Source: Conoideocrella luteorostrata
Taxonomy: Eukaryota > Ascomycota > Sordariomycetes > Hypocreales > Clavicipitaceae
Assembly: GCA_032433595.1 (NCBI GenBank)
Contig: JASWJB010000471.1
Location: 1-25,694, forward strand
Length of the DNA stretch: 25,694 nucleotides
Direction: 5' to 3'
Shown: piece by piece, positions 1 to 8,742 of the stretch
How the letters are laid out: every line of letters starts with the position of its first letter
Position numbering within the stretch: position 1 is the first letter of the stretch
Made by a program: the position numbers and the translations under genes
Notes under the pieces: model-generated
Told to the model about the DNA's origin: nothing
The model's input: only the letters and a program-made list of their open reading frames with translations
Databases searched by the model: none

Positions 1-26
1 CACACGCACACACACACACACACACA
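1..26. repeat. (CA)n microsatellite at window start
   Basis: Thirteen CA-type dinucleotides in a row with one G interruption at position 6. The window ends in a short (TG)n run, so both edges sit in simple repeats. Confidence 0.95.
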
Positions 27-771
27 AAGAGAAAAGAAAAGTTGAAGAAAACAATTTGAAACATGGACTGACAGAAGGAACGTACTCTATAGCTAAGCGG
101 TCAGCGTAAGAAAGAAAGCGAGAGTGATTTAAACACTCTATCCAACTTTACTGGACTCAGGCCAACAATGTGGTGAACCCGAAGGAAGAAGAAACGGGAA
201 ATGGGAAAAGGTGACATGGAAAAGCTGAAAGAGCAGAGAACCATAACGGAGAGCATTGGGAAGTGTTGCGTGTGGGTGCTGAAATGTATACGGAAAATGA
301 GGCAGAGGACAACACGACTCACATTTTACCACTATGAGAAACAGGGAGCAGGGAGGGCAGGTGAGGGGAAGGGTGGAATGGCTCGAAAAAGAATCCGAAA
401 TGGAAAAAGAAAGGGCGTCATGGCATCATCATCTGTGACGAGCCAGACCTGAGACCATGACAACAATGATGAAAAATGTTTTGGGTAGGCAGATGATGGT
501 TGTCCACAAAAAGCGAGGCGCGAGTTAGACAAAATCACAAGTTTTTATCCCTATCCAGTGGGAAGATCCGATTTGTCCGTGGCTGGCGTGCCACGACGTG
601 TCTAAGACACTCACGTTTGACATGATTTTCTTTGCTTGGAGAGAAACGGAGTAGTAGTTACGGCAGGCGTGCTAGTATTATACGGGGAGGCGAGCACACA
701 TGTACATACGATGAGTACGGAGTGTGACGTCTCGATACAATCAAGTCAATCAACGCGGAGTATAATCGGTC

Positions 772-790
772 GTGGTGGTGGTGGTGGTGG
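772..790 (+). repeat. (GTG)n microsatellite
   Basis: Six GTG units plus one G, uninterrupted, in non-coding DNA. Confidence 0.9.
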
Positions 791-878
791 AGGTGTGAGT
801 GACAACTTTTCCCACCCCGGACTGACACTGCGGTACAAGGGACGTACGTCCTCTCCAGCAACGACACGATACTGCATT

Positions 879-922
879 CATGTACATGTATGTACACACG
901 TATGTACTCATGCGCGCGTGCG
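879..922. repeat. Alternating pyrimidine-purine tract
   Basis: From 879 to 907 every step alternates pyrimidine and purine (CA/TG/TA/CG). After one break at 908 the alternation resumes to 922 and ends in a CG-rich TGCGCGCGTGCG segment. Such tracts can adopt left-handed DNA under negative supercoiling. It may also be only a decayed microsatellite. Confidence 0.8.
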
Positions 923-1029
923 GCTGCGCCCGAGCTATCTTTGCTGGTCTGCGCCATTCGTAGTCTCGTTACGGAGTAGCTAGTTACTCTGCGGTAGGTA
1001 GAGGCAGAGTACGTGAAGTACTTGGATTA

Positions 1030-1056
1030 CTCGGAGCACTCGGAGTCCTCGGAGTA
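1030..1056 (+). repeat. 9-bp tandem triplicate CTCGGAGNN
   Basis: Three adjacent units, CTCGGAGCA, CTCGGAGTC and CTCGGAGTA, occupy 27 bases. The last two bases vary while CTCGGAG is fixed. The unit resembles the interspersed TACGGAGTA motif, an exact copy of which lies 52 bases upstream (970-978). A TATA-like ACTATATA follows directly. Confidence 0.9.
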
Positions 1057-1325
1057 CTATATACCAACGACTAGTATAAGCTCTCTTTTCTCCTCTTCTG
1101 CATGCATGGGCCGCGGCGACCATTCACGGCCTGCCCCGTGCCGCCAGCCATCTCGTAGCAGCATCTTAGTATCTTTGCGTTTGTGACTTGGCTGGGCATG
1201 GATTGCATTGCATTGCATGATATGGATCAGGTGCTGCTGAGGGAGGGGAGGGGAGGAATCCTTGCACGCCATACCCATAGCCGTAGCATCGGGTTGGGAT
1301 GCGTCAAATGGGGGAAGGTGGACGA

Positions 1326-1358
1326 AGGACAGGACAGGACAGGACAGGACAGGACAGG
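1326..1358 (+). repeat. (AGGAC)6 microsatellite
   Basis: Six perfect AGGAC units (1326-1355) plus a partial AGG. Not inside a recognisable gene. Confidence 0.95.
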
Positions 1359-3370
1359 CAGCCTGCTGAGGAGGGAGAGAGAGAGTCCACGGCCTTATGC
1401 GCAATTATAGTTTGCAGTCTGGGGTATTGGTAGCCGTTTCTGGACAGGGGGAGGGGGCATTATTCATGATAGGAAGGAATATTTGTGGCCGGTAGGTATT
1501 TTGTTGACTGACCCCAGTCAGTCGCTCGAATGGCCACCTCGTTTTCGAGGAATGGGACAACGGACAAGTAAGGAGAAGGGCCGAGGCTCGAACAAACACA
1601 CAGGAGATAGATACAGCGTAAATAGACAGACAGCAGGACAGCCAGATAACCATGGTGGGCCCGGAAAAAAAGAAAACAAAAGAAAAACAAAGAAAATTCC
1701 TGTCGCTCCTTTCCCCCCCCCGTCATCGATGCTGGAATGAGTGAGGTTATTTTTTTGCTGGCTGTGCGCCACACGGGCTCCGTCGAACACTACACGATGG
1801 CTGACACAACCACCTTGAAATAGCACATCAAACCAGCCAGCACAACCATGGCGGTGCAATAATGGGAAAACTAAAACAGTGTGCTAAGGTGTGTTCCCCG
1901 AGGCTATGTATGTATAATGCGGCAGTGCGGTTCACCCTGACTTGGCTCCCGCACTTGACACGCAGCGGCTGGCCGAGGGGGCTAAAACCGTCATCAGCTT
2001 GAGGAAAAATTGTTGGCGAGGCTAACATACGCCAGCTGACATACTTTGCTTCCCTGCTTCCCTGCCTGCCTTCCTGACTGCCTTCCTGCCTACTCGCCTC
2101 TTGTCTTCTTGTGCCCCCCCCCATTCGCCTCCACCTAGACCTAAGGGAAACGCGTAAAGGGGGCGTCCATGACTTTGGAGGTCTGCACGGAGAGTACTTC
2201 TCCTTGACGTTGTTCGCCGTTCAAGGCAAACAGGGTGGGCTGCATGGAGGGGAATGGACACATCGGTCGCCCGAGGAGCTAGGCAGTAGGGACGTGTTGA
2301 GGTGTGGTGCAATGTCTTAGAAGTCAGGACAGAAGTGGACTACTCCGTAATATCAACGGTAATGGCGGCGTCTCTGAGCCTAGCTTCCTCGAGGACCCGT
2401 GGCAAGTGAATCACGTTGCAGTTACGGAGTGCCAGAGGCCAGAACTGAAGTTCCAAGTGGATTCTGTCTCCGGTTTTCGCATCCTACGCCGCGTACCGGG
2501 CGTTCTACCTGGTGAGAAATCTGCGATATGTCTTTTGATATGGGCTTTATTTGACTGATAGACTTGGCCTTGGCAAGTACTTGCCTTCGTAACGAGCTCT
2601 AATTGGAATCCAGAGTGACGTGACAAGAAAGAGCCTTTCAATGTGTCAATATGCGGCCCCGTCGATCGGGGAAGCTATCAACTGGTATTACTATGGCAAA
2701 CTCACACCTTATAGCCAATCGTACAACCTTGCCACATATGGCTGGATGCGGGACAGTATGTACAAGGGTTGACCGTCTCTCAGCCGGAGCGTAGACAGTG
2801 TGAACAGAAAGCAAACAGGCAGGCAAAGAGGACAGGCTGGCCAAGGAAAAAAAAAAAAAACTAAAAAAAATCTCAGAAATCTTCCTGTTGTAGGGAGTGT
2901 TTAAAAGAGATACGGCAGGGAACGAGAATGAAACCGGAAAAACATGTGGGAACGAAATGTCAACCAAAGGGCCACGGAGGGTGGGCGAGAAGCCAACACT
3001 GTTGCAACACATGGCTAGCCAGCTTCTGGGACTAAAGCCTCTAAAGTGACTATAGCACCCTCTGCGTTTTGGATTGTCGCTCAATTCGTCTACCGGCATT
3101 GGCGCCAACCACGCTCGAGCTATTGGACCAGGCCGCCACAAGTGAGTTTTCTGATATATTAGTTAATATCAGCTGGTTGCTGATTGGCAGACGCGTGAGA
3201 AAACAAGAAAGAGAGAAGCAGAGAACGAGAACGACAGAGGGAGAACGAGGCCGACAGATGCGCCCCCGGTGTAAGTAACAGCGCCGTGGGGCATGCACTA
3301 TCTGAATGCTCTCTCTTCCACTGCGTGTTTGTGAGGCATCAACGTTGCCGCTAATTATGCCTGATGCTGA

Positions 3371-4420
3371 TTAGGATGTAATCATGTCTAGTCCGTAACG
3401 TGGGTCTGGTGCTCTAAGTACACGTTCAATCTCAGATGGGTTAAAAATGAATTGAAAAACAGCCATGTCCGTAGGAGCATTTGACGATGCTCCTCGCGAT
3501 AATCCAGCGGACGCCGAAGACTCAGCCCGCGACTTTGCCTTGCCGCTCCCACCTCCCTTCTTGTCCTTCCTTGCCATCTCATCCCAGATAAATCGGGTAG
3601 TGCTTTGCGCTGGATCTTCAAAAGAAAAAACAACGTACGTAAATTGCCCACGGAGGTCGGGATCGAAAAGTAAGACGTCACGCCAAATCTGAGCAACCTC
3701 CTGAGGCGGATTGCGGCAGCTGTTGCCCAGGCCAAAGTCTCCAATGACCACTCGGTCATAGTTGTTATACAGGCAGATGCGTAGAGCACCGCGAATCTTC
3801 TCTTTCATCATGTCTCGTTCCTCCGCAAAGGAGTACATGGTTCCGCTCTCCTTGAGTTTGGGCCATCGTGCCGGAGGCACGGACACAACCGGCAGATCGT
3901 GCCATCTTTCAAGCCGTTCGTAATGATCATGTGGCCCGCGGCAGACGACGACGGCATCAGAAAGGATACCGCCGGTTGACGGAATGGGATAGTTGGAATT
4001 GACCTGTGTATGTGGCCACGGAGAACTAAGCGTAGCAGAAAGATTGCTCCTGCGGCAGAGCTTCTCTTCGTATCCAGAACATCCGGTTTCCCAATCACCT
4101 CCAGGCCGACGCTCGTTAGCAGCACAGATGAACGGAATCCTAACTCTTGGGCCTCCCACGGCTTCACTGGCTTGACTGTCAACGGAAGCGTAGGAGATGG
4201 CAGCCATAACCGGATCTCCTGCTTCTATTCGAATAACGGGAGGACGGGTACTCAGGTTGTGCCGCTGGATCTCCAAGTGTTTTGTGGGCTGACTGTAAAG
4301 CATGGAGTATGGTGGAAACATGTCGCCATATTTCGATTGAACTATAGGGATGAAATTTCTTTTCGTATCAGCCGCCACCTCGGAAGGCTTTACTCGGCTT
4401 GACCTTGATCCCGGTGCCAT
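3371..4420 (-). CDS. Bacterial-type poly(ADP-ribose) glycohydrolase-like protein (DUF2263/TIGR02452)
   Basis: One exon, 349 residues. The family has a macrodomain-like fold, and characterised bacterial-type members cleave ribose-ribose bonds in poly(ADP-ribose). I recognise the N-terminal family region (about residues 12-80, including the IVQSKYGDMF stretch), the core FICAANERRPGGDWETG (98-113) followed by GYEEKLCRRSNLSATL (116-131), and the later GDFGLGNSCRNPPQEVA (227-243). The usual signature GGG-X6-8-QEE reads G107-G108-D109, seven residues, Y117-E118-E119, so both glutamates remain while the third Gly and the Gln are replaced. I believe fungal relatives share this form, but cannot check. 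A Lys/Gly/Ser-rich linker lies at about 284-312, and the C-terminus (NPSEIERVLR) has a family-like end. The ATG at 4418-4420 has a good context (A at -3, G at +4), and the family match begins soon after it. Activity on ADP-ribose is inferred; no targeting signal is evident. Confidence 0.9.
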   Translation of the reverse strand: MAPGSRSSRVKPSEVAADTKRNFIPIVQSKYGDMFPPYSMLYSQPTKHLEIQRHNLSTRPPVIRIEAGDPVMAAISYASVDSQASEAVGGPRVRIPFICAANERRPGGDWETGCSGYEEKLCRRSNLSATLSSPWPHTQVNSNYPIPSTGGILSDAVVVCRGPHDHYERLERWHDLPVVSVPPARWPKLKESGTMYSFAEERDMMKEKIRGALRICLYNNYDRVVIGDFGLGNSCRNPPQEVAQIWRDVLLFDPDLRGQFTYVVFSFEDPAQSTTRFIWDEMARKDKKGGGSGKAKSRAESSASAGLSRGASSNAPTDMAVFQFIFNPSEIERVLRAPDPRYGLDMITS

Positions 4421-4552
4421 AATGGAAGCTGATGTGCTTCGTAAAGGTTGATGAATTTGTCGACGTTTCGTGGCAACAACTCTTGGTTGACGAACAAAAA
4501 TATGAAGATGTGATGAGTTTGGTACATGGACAATTAGACCGAATCGGTGAGC

Positions 4553-4560
4553 TTTATATA
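4553..4560 (-). promoter_or_regulatory. TATA-like box of the PARG-like gene
   Basis: On the minus strand this reads TATATAAA, about 133 bases upstream of the ATG of the gene ending at 3371. Its placement suits a fungal core promoter with a leader of about 100 bases. The assignment rests on motif and distance only. Confidence 0.4.
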
Positions 4561-6625
4561 CTCGTCGCTTGAGCTATCTTTGTGGCGAAAGAGCTTCAAC
4601 GACTCATAGTTCTGTCGCATAAGGCCTGGGTAGTCGGGTAAGAGCTTGTGAGTTCTAGGTCGTTCAAAGAACGGCTCATGAACACACACCTGACGAGCCG
4701 TGACTTCGGAGACTTCAAAAAATAGCGAGCAACTCTCGATAAACCTCGTGCGACCCGATATCGAGGATCTGAATCACCTTTTTGGAACAATTTCATCTAG
4801 AGGCGAGATATGGAAGACATATCCATGGCTAGAAACGAAGTACGTACAAACCAATAATTCAAATAGACGACAATAAATTGTAGAATAATGAGTGGGTTCC
4901 TGTTCTCCTTTAAACCACCATGGCTTTGTCAATGGAGGAGGTGCCCGACTGTGAGGTGGGGAAGAGGTGTCTCGTTGGCTGGCGAAACATGAATCCTGAC
5001 TGACTGACTTCCTGACTGACTGCAAATGCGAGAGCACGAGGGCACTCGAGGGCACCAACATCCAGACTGGCGGGACACGAGGGGCTGCACTGCATCAGAC
5101 TGCACCAGGCTCATGGGCAGCAGCATACATTAACAGAATGGGTGTAGTGGCCATCATTGCTGTTCTGCTACTTCGTGGTTTCACCCGGGGGGGCGATTCT
5201 GAACTGTCTGTCTGTCTGCAAAGACAAGGGCCTGTCGGGGTCCTGCGCATGCGCATGTATCTCAGACATAGATTCCGGGGGGGTAGCTGACAGAGTCCCT
5301 TGGTCTTTTCTCTAGATGTGAGGAGAGCCAGTCGTTGCTGCAGGCAGTACTCCGTACGTGAGGGATAGCCGAATAAAACGCTGGGTGGCAAGCCAAGGCG
5401 CGACCTTTTGACCGGAGTTTACTGCCAAGCGTCCCCAGAAGTTTGCCTGTCTGATCTGTGGTACCTCATCTCGCCTTTGCTAACCAAGATACAACCATGG
5501 GCCGGGTCGTCAGCTTCGGCTAAGGCTGCGGAAGCCAGGGATGATGGAGGCATCCAGCATCTTGGCTCCGTTGCTGGTATGCTACTTGATGCGACTTTCT
5601 GACCAGTGAATGGCCCAAAGCAGCAATCAATTGCCGATATCTAGTGGACTAGCGTCTGGCATGAAGGCGCCAGGCGGGCCGAACGTGTGGTTGGCCCAGT
5701 CGAGCAATGATCTGAGACACATTAAAACACAAAGAAAGATAGACGACAAAAAACCTGAAAAAGTACCAATGGTCCAGGGTTTTGAGCAATGGGAAGACAG
5801 GAAGACAAGAAAGTAGACACTTGGCGCTGCCCTAATATGTGCCCGTAAGGTCATTGGTCTCAGAACGAACGGCAGGTGTCTACTAAGCACCAAGAGAATG
5901 AAGGGGGGTTGAGATGGCCCAGCCTGATTCGAGACTGTCGGCGGACAGAAGGGACGAATGAACGGGTGGCCCCGTGTCCTTGATCACATACATACATGCG
6001 GCGTTGGGCTCAAGAACATACCATCGAGACCCTGGCGGCGACGGTCAGAAGGACTTTCGGTAAACACAGGGCGCAACAGTGTTCTTGATGAGTGAAACAA
6101 GTGGGGGAATTAGAAATTGCTTTGATCCATCCAAAATCGAGAGGTGAACGGGGCGAGAAGACGAGCAAGCGGCCGGTGAGGTCGGCGTTCAGCACCAGGA
6201 TCAAGATCAGGATCAGGTCTCGTCGGGGTTGGGCTGGATTTCCAGTTTCCCATGGGATGAAAGTCTGGTTGACTCTACTTTGTAAGTTACAATCTACTTA
6301 CTTGTCGCCTGGTGGGTCGTGGTGGGATGAAAGGCGTCTGTCTGGCGAACAGTTCTGGTGATTTGATTTGCCTTCTTCCGTTTACCTTTATTTAGCCATT
6401 TTAGGCTACGGAGTAGTTACAGCTCGTGCCTATCAGCCTGAGAACGGAGTGCCATTAGCAAATAATGAAGGATGGCGGATGAATGCATGTTGTTTTTCTG
6501 ATACCCCGTTCTTGCAGATGAAGGCGCAGTGTGGTTCGTTAACGTGATATCGTTGTATGCGCTGCATCGTGTGACTTGCCCATTGTCCTGTACCTTGCTG
6601 TCCTTGGCTGTGTGACTGAATGACC

Positions 6626-6670
6626 TTTGACCGCGACCTTGACCGCGACTTTGACCGCGACTTTGACCAC
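6626..6670 (+). repeat. 12-bp tandem repeat carrying TTGACC, synthetase promoter
   Basis: Three full units, TTTGACCGCGAC, CTTGACCGCGAC and TTTGACCGCGAC (6626-6661), then a partial TTTGACCAC (6662-6670). It lies about 280 bases upstream of the start codon at 6949. The shared TTGACC core recurs in the dyad at 6875-6891, so this may be a multi-site binding element. Its proximity fits regulation of the synthetase, but the link is inferred. Confidence 0.75.
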
Positions 6671-6874
6671 GGTGCGTAGCTCGTCCTCAGCGAAGCGCAG
6701 ACCCACTTTTTTCACATCCAGCAACTTCCTTTTCCAACTGAACATTCAGTTTCCATCAGTACATTTGTCTTCGTCCAAGCCGTCGTTCAAGGCTACACCT
6801 TTGTGGTGCTCACTCGCCCAAATGCCGACGGCTGATTTGCCCTAAATAATTGATTGGCTGCTTCCGGTGTGTAT

Positions 6875-6891
6875 GAGGTCACCTTGACCTC
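6875..6891. promoter_or_regulatory. Perfect dyad GAGGTCA-CCT-TGACCTC
   Basis: A 7-bp perfect inverted repeat with a 3-base spacer, ending 57 bases before the ATG of the synthetase. Its geometry is that of a dimeric factor site with half-sites three bases apart. It shares TTGACC with the 12-bp repeat upstream. A near-identical dyad lies at 20984-20998. The binding protein is unknown. Confidence 0.55.
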
Positions 6892-6948
6892 TTGCGAGTT
6901 TCAATTCTGTATCTTGCCGTCTCTTGTTCAAGAGGCCTAAGTGCCAAC

Positions 6949-8742
6949 ATGTTGAATCGTACTCCCAAGCCTAGACTCACTCCCCATTTTCGAACATTGC
7001 TGGAATCTCAACAATGCTCGAGGCTGTACTCGGTGCGAGTCGGCGTTGACCAGCCGCAAGTATCCATCAGGACCGTGGCCGATCTCAAAGTCTGGCTGCC
7101 CGAGACAGCCGTGCCGGATGTCCAAGTTTGCGGATGGGTGCGGTCTGTCCGCAAGAGCCCCGGGGTTCGTTTTGTTGATATTACTGACGGATCCTCTATG
7201 AGACCCGTGCAGGCAGTTGTCGATAAGGCTCTCGCAGTAGAGTATGGTTCCTTTCCCATGTGTAGAGGTAATCACATAATCCAACACATGCTAATATCAT
7301 CTTTCCAGCATGCGACCCGGTGCCGCGGTTCGTTTAAAAGGGACGTGGTACAATACAGCCGATAGGAGGCAGCTCAGCACAGAAGACTCTTCTGTCTCAG
7401 AAATTTCCTCCGGACAACAACGCTTGGCCTCGTCTGACAACTCAAGAACGGAAAAAGATGGCAACGGATCTCAGGCGAGGCAAGAACTTCAAGTTGACGA
7501 AGTTGAACTTCTCGGCGCCTCAGACCCTCAGGTGAGTTAATTCAGCAGCGCCGGCAAATGTGAAATTTTGCACTAAATTTCGTTTCATGCTCGAAGACAT
7601 ACCCGATCCAGAACAAATACCAGACACCAGAGAGTTTGCGCTACATTTCGCATCTGCGGTCTCGTACACCAATTAATTCCACCCTCCTTCGCCTGCGGTC
7701 TGATGCTATTGCGACGCTCACAAACTTCTTCTTTCACGAGAAGTTTCAGCAGACACACCCTCCAATCATTACTTCTTCGGACTGTGAAGGCGCGGGGGAA
7801 GCCTTCAACGTCAAAACGGACTCGAAAACTGAGTTTTTCAGGGACCCCAAGTATCTCACTGTCTCAACTCAGCTTCATCTTGAGGCATTGGCTCAGTCTG
7901 TGGGCAATGTTTGGACATTATCTCCTACCTTTAGAGCTGAACAAAGTGACACGTCACGACATCTGAGTGAATTTTATATGCTTGAAGCAGAGTTGAGCTT
8001 TGTCAAAGATATGGGCGAAGTCATGGACCTGGTCCAGAAAATGTTGACGCATCTTGCGCAAGGTCTGAAGCAACTGAGAGCTGCGAATGAGCTTGAAAGG
8101 AACAGACTCGACTCTCGAGACCCTGCAGAAAGGCTGGCATTCGCTGACTTGGTGGAACAAGAGGAACTTCGACGACGATGGGCAGGCCTTCTCTCTCCCC
8201 GTAAATGGCATAGAATAACCTATAGTGAGGCTATCGAACTTCTTCAACCTGTTGCTGATCAGTTTGACCACAAGCCTGTTTGGGGTAGTGGCCTTCAGGC
8301 TGAACACGAGAAATATCTAGCCAAGGAAGTTGGCTACGACAAGGCGAATGGCTCATATGTCCCAATCTTCATCACCCAGTACCCCCGTGCGATCAAAGCA
8401 TTCTACATGCTTCGCTCAGCATCGTCTCCATCGCAGGGCGAGACTGTTGACTGTTTCGATCTTTTGGTTCCAAGCCTCGGCGAGCTGGCTGGAGGCTCCA
8501 TGCGTGAGCATCGCTTACCAGAGTTGGAGAGCAACATGAGGTTACACGGATTAGAGGTGCCTGGGAAGAAACAAGACAGAAGCAATAGTTTGAGCTGGTA
8601 CCTAGATCTGAGGCGATGGGGGTGTCCACCACACGGAGGATTCGGTCTTGGCTTTGATCGCCTTCTCAGCTACTTGAGTGGTGTGCCGAATGTCCGCGAT
8701 GTGGTATCATTTCCACGTCACTACCAACGCTGCGATTGCTAG
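6949..8742 (+). CDS. slm5: Mitochondrial asparaginyl-tRNA synthetase (three exons)
   Basis: Joins 6949-7241, 7309-7531 and 7597-8742 into 553 residues. It charges mitochondrial tRNA-Asn with asparagine. The N-terminus is basic and carries a presequence cleavage pattern R25-L-Y|S28 (R-3 type), so import into the matrix is predicted. An OB-fold anticodon-binding domain follows (about 40-170; CGWVRSVRKSPGVRFVDITD at 61-80), containing a Ser/Gln/Asp-rich stretch (about 115-160). The class II catalytic core runs from about 190, with the AsnRS segment EFFRDPKYLTVSTQLHLEAL (251-270), motif 2 FRAE...RHLSEFYMLEAEL (284-305), GELAGGSMREHR (467-478), and motif 3 GFGLGFDRLLSYLSG (520-534). Key motifs are intact. 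The ATG at 6949 is the first in frame and has context CCAACATG. Nuclear genes for the cytosolic enzyme are distinct, and no Asp-type features stand out. Confidence 0.95.
7242..7308 (+). other. Intron 1 of the synthetase gene (67 bp)
   Basis: Donor GTATGG, branch-like GCTAAT near 7290 and acceptor TTTCCAG. Splicing yields DKALAVDMRPGAAVRLKG across the junction, with Asp98 split after its second base. This restores the conserved OB-fold reading, whereas reading through gives an unrelated tail. A competing GTAATC donor at 7268 would put the next exon out of frame. Confidence 0.9.
7532..7596 (+). other. Intron 2 of the synthetase gene (65 bp)
   Basis: Donor GTGAGT directly after CAG, branch-like CACTAAA near 7571 and acceptor CGAAG. 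The joined product reads GASDPQTYPIQNKYQTPESL, matching the class II linker into motif 1. Phase 0. Confidence 0.92.

Larger units (their letters stand above)
27..3370. other. Intergenic region without a supportable gene
   Basis: Open frames here are short, compositionally odd and recognisable to me as no family. The stretch holds a purine-rich block (about 185-440), a GTG run, an alternating purine-pyrimidine tract, a 9-bp triplicate (1030-1056), an AGGAC array, a small hairpin GACTGAC-CCCA-GTCAGTC (1506-1523), a CTTCC/CTGCC-rich pyrimidine tract (about 2050-2105), a 14-A run (2847-2860) followed by an 8-A run, and an AGA/GAG-rich block (about 3195-3260). Exact copies of the interspersed 9-mer lie at 970 and 2341. 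A small spliced gene cannot be excluded, particularly around 2300-3300. Confidence 0.6.
4421..6948. other. Intergenic region between divergent genes
   Basis: The minus-strand PARG-like gene and the plus-strand synthetase are transcribed away from each other, so both promoters lie here. Frames are short and unrecognisable. I see TGAC-rich repeats (about 4997-5022), exact 9-mer copies at 5348 and 6407, an ATCAGG-like hexamer repeat (about 6196-6218), and a TTGACC-rich cluster near the synthetase start. Confidence 0.6.

Noticed and set aside
2304..2558. Plus-strand frame with a FLEDPW stretch
   Set aside because: Reminiscent of small conserved proteins, but no start, splice structure or longer match supports it. 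The string is too short to claim.
2638..3141. Minus-strand frame of 167 codons
   Set aside because: Its Phe-rich core is produced by the 14-A and 8-A runs, and it has no recognisable domain.
3142..3190. GTGAGT...GGCAG pair resembling a 49-bp intron
   Set aside because: Splicing it puts an immediate stop in the next exon of the only plausible upstream frame.
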